Source of the DNA: JBFYKJ01 sp041306005
Lineage (GTDB): Archaea > Altiarchaeota > Altiarchaeia > JAFGQM01
Reading direction: 5' to 3'
Length of the DNA: 10,541 nucleotides
Assembly: GCA_041306005.1 (NCBI GenBank)
Contig: JBFYKJ010000053.1
Location: 1 to 10,541, forward strand
The notes below the pieces were generated by a model, which was not told where the DNA came from, ran no database searches, and worked only from the letters and a program-made list of their open reading frames with translations. This document shows, piece after piece, positions 5,650 to 10,541 of this stretch; positions within the stretch are counted from its first letter, which is position 1, and each line of letters begins with the position of its first letter. The position numbers and the translations under genes were made by a program.

Positions 5650-5871
5650 ATGGAATTTACGGTCCTCTTGGAAAAATCCGAAGACGGATATTATGTGGCG
5701 ACAGTGCCTGGCTTGCCGGGGATATGCGTAACTCAGGGCAAGACCGAAAAAGAAGCCCTGAAGAATATGAGGGAAGCGCTAGACTTACACCTTGAGGGAT
5801 TACGGGAGGAAGGAATACCCATTAAATCTCCCGCACCGCCGAAGCTGCAGAAACTAGCTATACCGGCATGA
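5650..5871 (+). CDS. hicB: HicB-like antitoxin
   Basis: A 73-residue partner of HicA. The sequence FTVLLEKSEDGYYVATVPGL (3-22), then PGICVTQGKTEKEALKNMREAL (23-44), is the short HicB fold: a beta hairpin with GYYVA and VPGLPGI, then the GKTxxEAxxNxxEA helix. It ends without an obvious C-terminal DNA-binding domain, as in the short HicB subgroup. The ATG at 5650 is preferred over in-frame codons from 5575 because those translate the repeat tract and the promoter lies in between. The stop TGA overlaps the ATG of hicA (5868-5871), so the pair is coupled, with the antitoxin first. HicB normally blocks the HicA mRNA nuclease. Here that toxin appears broken, which may leave HicB orphaned. Confidence 0.9.
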   Translation: MEFTVLLEKSEDGYYVATVPGLPGICVTQGKTEKEALKNMREALDLHLEGLREEGIPIKSPAPPKLQKLAIPA

Positions 5872-6089
5872 GGCAGATACCCGTCATATCTGGAAAGGAC
5901 GCAATCAAGGCCTTGAGCAAACTTGGTTACGAGTTTGTCAGGTAGAGAGGGTCCCATGTGCGATTAAGGCATCCCGAAAGGCCTCCAGCCACAGTTCCCG
6001 CGAAAGGCGAATTGAGCATCAAGACGGTAATGAGCATCATAAAGCAGGCGGAGCTGACCGTCGAAGAGTTCTTAGAGCTCCTTGATTGA
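5868..6089 (+). pseudogene. hicA: hicA toxin gene interrupted by an in-frame amber codon
   Basis: The frame starting ATG 5868 encodes MRQIPVISGKDAIKALSKLG, then YEFVR, then TAG (5943-5945, codon 26), then RGSHVRLRHPERP and so on to TVEEFLELLD and TGA (6087-6089). Ignoring the TAG, this is a full 73-codon HicA: a double-stranded-RNA-binding-like fold with the GSH motif whose histidine is catalytic. Many HicA proteins have glutamine before RGSH/KGSH, so the simplest origin is CAG to TAG, one transition. Both halves stay in frame and conserved, so the change is recent or tolerated. The first 25 residues alone lack the catalytic His. Amber readthrough or a sequencing error are alternatives. The ATGA overlap with hicB is intact. 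Confidence 0.88.
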
Positions 6090-6101
6090 TTTTTCTTTTC
6101 T
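6090..6101 (+). terminator. Poly-T terminator after hicBA
   Basis: TTTTTCTTTTCT directly after the hicA stop, with no stem before it. T-runs end transcripts in archaea. Confidence 0.45.
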
Positions 6102-6132
6102 CGATTCTTAATCTGCAGGAGCGCGACAGGAA

Positions 6133-6187
6133 CACGAACTTCGCTGAAAGCGAAGTTGTGCCCAGTTTCGCTAACGCGAAACTCGGG
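6133..6187. repeat. Two adjacent hairpins after hicA
   Basis: Hairpin 1: AACTTCGCT (6137-6145) with AGCGAAGTT (6149-6157), 9 bp around GAA, extended by CAC/GTG across a bulged G. Hairpin 2: AGTTTCGC (6164-6171) with GCGAAACT (6176-6183), 8 bp around TAAC, extended by CCC/GGG across a bulged C. They directly abut each other and the second 84-bp repeat. No T-run follows, so they are not ordinary terminators. Confidence 0.7.
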
Positions 6188-6188
6188 A

Positions 6189-6272
6189 CCCGGAACTGTA
6201 AACCGGGCATCCCCCATACGAAACTCGAAACCGGCAACCGTAAACCTGTCAAAAGGGCCCGGCGGCCGCACT
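6189..6272. repeat. 84-bp repeat, copy B
   Basis: Direct copy of 5451-5534 with three mismatches, 738 bp downstream. It ends in the tRNA-Gly 3' sequence. The two copies bracket hicBA. Confidence 0.92.
6258..6272 (+). repeat. tRNA-Gly 3' end direct repeat, copy 3 (att-like)
   Basis: 15 bp identical to 4798-4812. It diverges after CACT, where the other two copies continue with CA. Confidence 0.7.
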
Positions 6273-6360
6273 TACTGTTTTCGGTCTTGGGTCTTGGGTC
6301 TACTGCGGACCGCGGACCGCAGATGCTCTTTAACAGACCGCATACCCCAGACCGCAGACC

Positions 6361-6373
6361 TTTTTCTAATTTA
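6361..6373 (+). promoter_or_regulatory. TATA-like promoter of the DUF2207 gene
   Basis: TTTTTCTAATTTA, 17-29 bases before the ATG at 6390 and immediately after the last heptad. Confidence 0.45.
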
Positions 6374-6389
6374 CGCCCTTAAACTCCCG

Positions 6390-8318
6390 ATGAAAAGGCA
6401 TCTTGCCATTGCGGCGCTTGTCGTGATAAGCCTAGCCGTGTTTGTCTCCGCCAAAGAGTACAACCTCGAGAGCGCGCGGGTGTACTACACTATTAATGGG
6501 GACGGGTCGGTCCTGGCTGAGGAAGTCGTGACCGCGGACTTCGTGGACCTGTTTACATTCGGTTACAGGGACGTGCCAAAGGGGGTTTGGTCGATAAGCG
6601 ACATCTCGGTGTCGTCCGAGGACGGCGAACTGAGGACTGAGATCCTTGATGAGGGCTCCGACACCCGGATAAAGTGGTATTTCCCCGAGACCTCCGGCAG
6701 GAAGACGTTCACTATCAAGTATAAGATAACCAATGCCCTGAAGGTGTACGACGACGTCGCTGAATTCTATTGGAAGGCATGGGGCGAGGGCTGGGGCGTC
6801 TATTTGCCTGACCTTTATGGAGAGATTATATTACCGCAGGCCGCAGACCCGCAGACCGTGTACGTCTGGGGCCATCCCAGGTTAGATGGCCGGACGGGGA
6901 TGCTCGAGAACAAGACCGTCATCTTCCAGGCATTATACGTCTCGGCCGGCCAGTGGGTAGAAATACGCGCGGTCTTCCCGAGGGGTCTGCTGTCTTCGGT
7001 CGGGGGTGCGCGCGTAGTTCCCGGCAGCGGGCTTCCCGGGATACTTGCCGAGGAAGAGGGATTTGCGGCTAGGTCTGAACTCGGCGACACGCTTCTGCTT
7101 GGCGCCGCTTTCGCGATGCTGGGCGCGTTCTTCTTCCTGTTCCTGGGGATAATCGGGAGGAAGCTCGGGAAAGCCGGCCCCATGTTCAAGATCTCCGGCA
7201 TTTTGTTCGTCGCGGCGATAACCCTCGCGCTGATGGGGTGCGACCCGTTCAAGCTGGAGTACTTCGTATTGTTCGCGGCCTTCGAGCTCGCGGTCTTCGG
7301 TTATATCTGGCACAAGTATGGTAGGGAGCCGAAGGTGGATGTGGAGTCCATCTATGAGAGAGAGCCGCCCGCGGACTACAGCCCGGCGGTGGTGAGCGCC
7401 CTCATGCACCCGTGGCTCAAGGAGCCGGATTTGAAGACAATGGCTGCGGAGCTCTTGCACCTGTGTTTGAAGAAAAAACTCCAGATAGGGGTGATAAAGA
7501 AGAGCGGGCTCTTCAAGAAGGACGATTATGAAGTCCTGATCAAGGACAAGGATGCGAATGGCCTGCCCAAGAGCGAGGCGATACTGCTGGAAAAACTCTG
7601 CGATGCGGCGGGCTACGGCTACAAGAAAGGGTTATTGGGGAAGAAGGAAGTGAGTGACGAGACGCCGGACAAGGTGACCCTTGAGGAGTGGAAGGAATAC
7701 TTGAAAAGAAGGCCGGCGTCCTCATCCGCGTTCGCCAAGGAGTGGAAAGAGGAGGTGAACAAGGATGTGGAGGGGATGAAGCTCTTTGCGCCGATGTGGA
7801 AGGGTGCGGGGTTCTTTGTGGGGGCGACTATATTGATGGCGATAATAGCCGCGTTCTTCTCGCCGTTCATAATACCTGTCATAGCCGTCGAGGCGATAAT
7901 GCTGAACCTGATGTTCCCGGAAGCGCTCCCAAACAGGACGAAGAAGGGAAGGGAGCACTATATCAAGTGGATGAGGCTGAAGCGGTTCCTCAACGACTTC
8001 AGCCAGCTTAGGAAGGTGCCTCCGGAGGCGGTTGCCCTCTGGGAGCAGTACCTGGTGTATGCGATACCTTTGGGGGTTGCGAAGAAGGTTGAGAAGGCCA
8101 TGGGGGACGCGTTCAAGGATTACAAGGGCGATTACCACGGGGCCATGTTCACCGCCGGGGCGTATTCGAGTTTTGCATCTGGCGGGTTCTCCGGGTTTGC
8201 CGGGGCGGCAACGTCCTTTAGCTCCTCGTTCTCCTCGGCGAGCGGCACGTCGGGCGGCGGGGGGTTTGGCGGCGGCGGGGGGGGCGGAGGAGGGGGCGGT
8301 GGCGGCGGGTTTGGGTAA
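6390..8318 (+). CDS. DUF2207 family membrane protein with polyglycine tail
   Basis: 642 residues. A signal peptide (1-21, cleavage probably after VSA) leads to an extracytoplasmic DUF2207 domain (about 23-200, with YTINGDGSVLAEEVV and WYFPETSGRKTFTIKY). Hydrophobic segments follow at about 232-256, 266-284 and 290-306, then a region with the family's YEREPPADYSPAVVSALM stretch (322-339), and a further hydrophobic hairpin at about 474-507. The end is Ser/Gly-rich, with 16 or more glycines after residue 622, a common ending in this family. Function unknown; an envelope role is inferred from topology. ATG 6390 is chosen because it begins the signal peptide and follows a TATA-like box. The upstream in-frame sequence from 6156 translates only repeats. 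A repeat-like stretch lies at 6833-6858 (LPQAADPQTV). Confidence 0.88.
   Translation: MKRHLAIAALVVISLAVFVSAKEYNLESARVYYTINGDGSVLAEEVVTADFVDLFTFGYRDVPKGVWSISDISVSSEDGELRTEILDEGSDTRIKWYFPETSGRKTFTIKYKITNALKVYDDVAEFYWKAWGEGWGVYLPDLYGEIILPQAADPQTVYVWGHPRLDGRTGMLENKTVIFQALYVSAGQWVEIRAVFPRGLLSSVGGARVVPGSGLPGILAEEEGFAARSELGDTLLLGAAFAMLGAFFFLFLGIIGRKLGKAGPMFKISGILFVAAITLALMGCDPFKLEYFVLFAAFELAVFGYIWHKYGREPKVDVESIYEREPPADYSPAVVSALMHPWLKEPDLKTMAAELLHLCLKKKLQIGVIKKSGLFKKDDYEVLIKDKDANGLPKSEAILLEKLCDAAGYGYKKGLLGKKEVSDETPDKVTLEEWKEYLKRRPASSSAFAKEWKEEVNKDVEGMKLFAPMWKGAGFFVGATILMAIIAAFFSPFIIPVIAVEAIMLNLMFPEALPNRTKKGREHYIKWMRLKRFLNDFSQLRKVPPEAVALWEQYLVYAIPLGVAKKVEKAMGDAFKDYKGDYHGAMFTAGAYSSFASGGFSGFAGAATSFSSSFSSASGTSGGGGFGGGGGGGGGGGGGGFG
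6833..6858. repeat. Heptad repeat words inside the DUF2207 coding sequence
   Basis: ACCGCAG, GCCGCAG, ACCCGCAG, ACCG: about 3.5 units with one extra base. They encode LPQAADPQTV in a linker of the extracytoplasmic domain. Chance is possible because the peptide suits the family. Confidence 0.45.
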
Positions 8319-8399
8319 GGTCTGCGGTTTTGGGTCTGCGGTCTTGAGAAGACCCATTACCCAAGACTGGGGACTGATGCCGTCTGCGGTCTGCTGACC
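8319..8399. repeat. Heptad repeat tract after the DUF2207 stop
   Basis: It begins on the base after TAA: GGTCTGC, GGTTTTG, GGTCTGC, GGTCTTG, AGAAGAC, CCATTAC, CCAAGAC, TGGGGAC, TGATGCC, then TCTGCGG, TCTGCTG after a one-base slip. GGTCTT (8340-8345) pairs with AAGACC (8349-8354) in a 6-bp hairpin that could end or protect the transcript. Confidence 0.75.
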
Positions 8400-8406
8400 A
8401 AAAAGT

Positions 8407-8419
8407 TTTTCTGCGTTGA
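8407..8419 (+). promoter_or_regulatory. Promoter element of the PIG-L gene (shared 13-mer)
   Basis: TTTTCTGCGTTGA starts 28 bases before the ATG at 8435, within AAAAAGTTTTT and what follows. The identical 13-mer lies at exactly the same distance before the TPR gene. Confidence 0.5.
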
Positions 8420-8434
8420 GGCCTTAAGTTAGCG

Positions 8435-9400
8435 ATGAAATCTGCTGAACACCTTACGCGCCCGCCCCACGGGCACTACCCGTTCGTCCCTGTGGAAAGG
8501 CACGTAGTCCCGGCCCCGCGAGTCCTTATAACAAGCGAGCACGGCCTGCCCAAGGGGCAAAAGGGCCTGCTTGTCGTGCCGCACCCGAACGACGGCGGGC
8601 TTATAGGCGGGACGGCGGGCGCGCTCATCTCGATGAAGGGCGGCAAGCCGAGGAACGACATGAGGGTGGTGCTTGTGTCGTCGGGGTACCGCGGCGTGCA
8701 CGGGAATATGACAGTGCCCGAGAAGATAGAAAAACGGGAGCACGAGTTCCGGGAGTGGGCAAAGGTCCTCGGCTACAAGCCGGAGCAGCTGATAAGCTTT
8801 CGGGCCGAAAGGACGTATAAGAAACGGGCCATCACGCCGCACAAGTCGGACCAGAGGCGCATGGACCAGCTCATAGACAAGGAGCAGCCGACGGTCGTCA
8901 TGATACCGCACATAGCCGACACTGCGCAGCCCATAAACTACAACACCCACAGCATGGTCATGAATGCCGTGAACCGCTGGATCGAGAAGGAGCACAGGGC
9001 TGGGAGGCAGAGGGAGGTTGTCGTCTGCGAGTACCCCACAAACCACGTCCCCTTCCTGCCGCCTTCCGACATGAACCTGGCGGTCTTCTTGGGCGACGAC
9101 GTGAAAGAGCTGAAGCACAAGGCGAACATGGTGCACAAGAGCCAGAGCGCCATCATGTCGACCGTGCTTGGCAGGATGTCGGAGGGCGTGGGGAGCCTGA
9201 ACATACTGGAGGATGCCGACCACAGGAAGCTCATGAGGAAGCTGACCGGGGTGGACATGAGCGTCGAGAGCGCAAGGGCAGAGCACTTCGGCCTGACAGT
9301 CCTTAAAGTGGTCAAGGACCGCGGGGTGCCGACCATAGTGCAGGAGAGGATGAAATTCCCGCTGGACAAGAAGGGCCGGGCAAGATTCGGGCTCAAGTGA
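8435..9400 (+). CDS. Divergent PIG-L family deacetylase
   Basis: A 321-residue cytoplasmic-type protein without a signal peptide. The Rossmann-like start LLVVPHPNDGGLIGGT (45-60) corresponds to the family motif PHPDDE, followed by VVLVSSG (78-84), the REHEFREWAKVLG helix (101-113) and PTVVMIPHIADTAQPINYNTH (152-172), where the family has its second metal motif. PIG-L enzymes are zinc-dependent hydrolases that remove acetyl groups from GlcNAc-type sugars. H50, D53 and probably H172 could hold the zinc. The first Asp of the motif, the general base in characterised members such as MshB, is N52 here, and the following Glu is Gly. So activity is uncertain. A C-terminal region (about 215-321) is longer than the core fold needs. 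The start is supported by the -28 promoter element. Substrate unknown. Confidence 0.8.
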   Translation: MKSAEHLTRPPHGHYPFVPVERHVVPAPRVLITSEHGLPKGQKGLLVVPHPNDGGLIGGTAGALISMKGGKPRNDMRVVLVSSGYRGVHGNMTVPEKIEKREHEFREWAKVLGYKPEQLISFRAERTYKKRAITPHKSDQRRMDQLIDKEQPTVVMIPHIADTAQPINYNTHSMVMNAVNRWIEKEHRAGRQREVVVCEYPTNHVPFLPPSDMNLAVFLGDDVKELKHKANMVHKSQSAIMSTVLGRMSEGVGSLNILEDADHRKLMRKLTGVDMSVESARAEHFGLTVLKVVKDRGVPTIVQERMKFPLDKKGRARFGLK

Positions 9401-9414
9401 GGCCGCAGGCACCC

Positions 9415-9422
9415 TTTTTATC
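9415..9422 (+). promoter_or_regulatory. TATA-like promoter of the deformylase gene
   Basis: TTTTTATC centred about 26 bases before the ATG at 9445, inside the 44-base gap after the PIG-L gene. The deformylase gene may therefore have its own start. Confidence 0.55.
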
Positions 9423-9444
9423 CCTATCTTGATATATCACCCTA

Positions 9445-9963
9445 ATGGCCGTAAAGAGGATCCTGCAAGTCGGCAACGATTTGCTGCACGAGAAGTCAAT
9501 GCCCGTGGAGGGCGACGCAGAAGGCCTCCTTAGGGATCTAAAGGATACTCTCGAGGACTTCATGAAAAGAAAGGGCCTCGGGCGGGGGATATCCGGGCCG
9601 CAGATAGGCGTTTTGAAACAGGCCATATATGTTATAGAGGATGGGGAGCACATGAGCTTTGTTAATCCCCAAATAGTGAAGAGGTCGCCCGAGAAGATGA
9701 TGGTCTGGGACAGCTGCTTTTGCTACGATGTGGACATCTTTGTGCTGATCGAAAGGGCGAGGGATATTACGGTTGAGTTTACCGAAGACGGGGAACTGAA
9801 GACTAAGGATTTTTCCGGTCCGCTTTCCGAGCTGCTTCAACACGAGATAGACCACCTGGACGGGGTGTTGTCCTATCAGCACCTGAGGGACCCGATGAGG
9901 ATAATGAGGCGGGTCGAGTGGGAGGCGCACGGCAGGCCGTATATCGTAGAGGGCTGGGACTGA
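9445..9963 (+). CDS. def: Peptide deformylase homologue
   Basis: 172 residues, the usual deformylase length. Three family motifs are visible in order: motif I GRGISGPQIG (46-55, for GxGxAAxQ), motif II WDSCFC (88-93, for EGCLS) and motif III QHEIDHLDG (132-140, HExxDHLxG). The metal ligands C91, H133, H137 and the catalytic E134 are all present. Bacterial deformylases remove the formyl group from new N-terminal methionines. Archaea start with unformylated methionine, so the substrate here is unclear. Motif II is altered (E to D, G to S, L to F, S to C), as is motif I (S-G for A-A). The fold and metal centre look intact, the specificity less so. The ATG at 9445 has a well-placed TATA-like box. 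Same strand as its neighbours, with 44- and 29-base gaps. Confidence 0.9.
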   Translation: MAVKRILQVGNDLLHEKSMPVEGDAEGLLRDLKDTLEDFMKRKGLGRGISGPQIGVLKQAIYVIEDGEHMSFVNPQIVKRSPEKMMVWDSCFCYDVDIFVLIERARDITVEFTEDGELKTKDFSGPLSELLQHEIDHLDGVLSYQHLRDPMRIMRRVEWEAHGRPYIVEGWD

Positions 9964-9964
9964 C

Positions 9965-9977
9965 TTTTCTGCGTTGA
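9965..9977 (+). promoter_or_regulatory. Promoter element of the TPR gene (shared 13-mer)
   Basis: TTTTCTGCGTTGA starts 28 bases before the ATG at 9993. It is identical in sequence and spacing to 8407-8419. Confidence 0.5.
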
Positions 9978-9992
9978 ACAGCAGTATAATGC

Positions 9993-10541
9993 ATGCGAAA
10001 GCCCCTTCACCTGCAGGCCGGGATAGCGCACCTTGAGAACGGGAGGCTAAAACAGGCCATATTGTCGCTGCGGGAGGCCCACCGCGCCGGCGAGCCCGGG
10101 GCACGTCCCGTGCTGGCCGAGGCCCGCGGGAGGTGGCACCTTGAGAAAGGCAGATACAGGAAGGCACTGAACGCGCTGAGGGTCGCCGAGACCGGGGGCA
10201 GGGACGTCGGCAGCTACCTCACATACGCGTATAGGGGCCACGGCGAGGACATGCTCAAGGCCGGGGATCTCAAGAAGGCCAAGGCGTCCCTTGAGAAGGC
10301 GATAGCGATGGACCCGAAAGGGGCCGACCCGCATCTCTTCTTGCACGCGGGCATCGCAAACAGCGGGCTTGGGAAATCGGCCGACGCGATGAAGCACTAC
10401 GACGCCGCGATAAAGGGCTTCACCCGCCTGGAGGACAGGGACGTCAGAAACGAGGTCAAGGCAAGGCTCCACAGGATAGGCGGGTTCCTCTACGGGTATA
10501 AGGAGCCCGGGAACGCCCTGGGGGAGGCCGACGGGCTTATC
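9993..10541 (+). CDS. TPR-like repeat protein, N-terminal part (runs off window)
   Basis: The frame from ATG 9993 is open for 183 codons to the window end, so the C-terminus is missing. It is nearly all helical with tetratricopeptide-like spacing: AGIAHLENGRLKQAILSLREA (9-29), ARGRWHLEKGRYRKALNALRVA (44-65), AGDLKKAKASLEKAIAMDPKG (90-110) and HAGIANSGLGKSADAMKHYDAAI (118-140). G, A and Y residues sit at TPR consensus positions, and the typical AIAMDPKGADPHLF phrase is present. Such proteins are scaffolds for protein contacts; the partner is unknown. There is no signal peptide or membrane segment in this part. The nearby ATG at 9989 is out of frame. The start is supported by the element at 9965-9977. 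Confidence 0.82.
   Translation, partial: MRKPLHLQAGIAHLENGRLKQAILSLREAHRAGEPGARPVLAEARGRWHLEKGRYRKALNALRVAETGGRDVGSYLTYAYRGHGEDMLKAGDLKKAKASLEKAIAMDPKGADPHLFLHAGIANSGLGKSADAMKHYDAAIKGFTRLEDRDVRNEVKARLHRIGGFLYGYKEPGNALGEADGLI

Larger units (their letters stand above)
4811..6272. mobile_element. Putative tRNA-Gly-anchored island carrying two toxin-antitoxin cassettes
   Basis: The segment starts at the tRNA-Gly 3' end and contains RelE/RHH (minus), an 84-bp repeat, HicB/HicA (plus) and a second 84-bp repeat. Each 84-bp repeat ends in the tRNA-derived 15-17 bp. So two small cargo units are bounded by three att-like direct repeats (4798, 5520, 6258). Toxin-antitoxin pairs are typical accessory cargo. 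There is no integrase, transposase or replication gene, so it may be a remnant, a non-autonomous element or a repeat-mediated duplication. Confidence 0.35.
6161..6360. repeat. Heptad repeat tract containing 84-bp repeat copy B
   Basis: It fills most of the 300 bases between hicA and the DUF2207 gene. The 7-bp phase is continuous for about 200 bp: CGCGAAA, CTCGGGA, the 84-mer, then (from 6281) TCGGTCT, TGGGTCT, TGGGTCT, ACTGCGG, ACCGCGG, ACCGCAG, ATGCTCT, TTAACAG, ACCGCAT, ACCCCAG, ACCGCAG. Words of both orientations share one phase. CTGCGG (6303) and CCGCAG (6317) can pair. No gene is seen. Confidence 0.75.

Noticed and set aside
5943..5945. Pyrrolysine at the hicA TAG
   Set aside because: HicA is not known to use pyrrolysine, TAG is used as a stop by the cysteine-rich gene, and a single CAG to TAG change is simpler. 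Kept only as a check.
6156..6389. N-terminal extension of the DUF2207 protein
   Set aside because: It consists of translated repeats. The signal peptide begins at ATG 6390.
10047..10472. Minus-strand open frame at the right end
   Set aside because: It is a shadow of the TPR-like gene, which is open on plus from 9993 to the window end and has repeat motifs and a promoter element.

Overview
The window looks archaeal. The tRNA-Gly(UCC) gene has an intron at the canonical archaeal site (after position 37) and encodes no CCA. Most genes have a T/A-rich box about 26 bases before the start codon and no ribosome binding site, as expected for TATA-driven leaderless transcripts. Codon use favours ATA and AGG, in moderately GC-rich DNA. 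The lineage cannot be fixed from the sequence. An uncultured archaeon is likely, and a DPANN-type lineage is only a guess.

Layout. 1-1600 (minus): a drug/lipid-type ABC exporter, an ATPase followed by an ABC-2 permease that runs off the left edge. 1738-3195 (minus): a membrane-anchored protein with an N-terminal zinc ribbon and a long cysteine-rich external part. 3312-4661 (plus): a MATE efflux transporter. 4702-4810: intron-containing tRNA-Gly. 4811-6272: two toxin-antitoxin modules, RelE/RHH on minus and HicB/HicA on plus. HicA is broken by an amber codon. Each module is followed by one copy of a nearly identical 84-bp repeat whose last 15 bases match the tRNA-Gly 3' end. 6390-8318: a DUF2207 membrane protein with a polyglycine tail. 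8435-10541: a divergent PIG-L deacetylase, a peptide deformylase homologue and the start of a TPR-like protein, all on plus.

The most unusual feature is a dispersed repeat family built on a 7-bp lattice (words such as ACCGCAG, TCTGCGG, TGGGTCT, CCGTAAA). It fills most gaps: 553-601, 1664-1740, 3275-3311, 4811-4901, 5416-5589, 6161-6360 and 8319-8399. It also seems to make up the tRNA-Gly intron (one base plus five heptads), and a short stretch lies in the DUF2207 gene. The 84-bp repeat is exactly 12 heptads. Together with the copied tRNA 3' end, this suggests a tRNA-anchored array of toxin-antitoxin cassettes separated by heptad repeats. No integrase or recombinase is visible, so the cassette reading is inference.

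The two exporters (ABC and MATE) and the two surface or membrane proteins suggest cell-envelope functions. The tRNA-proximal segment is accessory. The right-hand genes look like resident chromosome.
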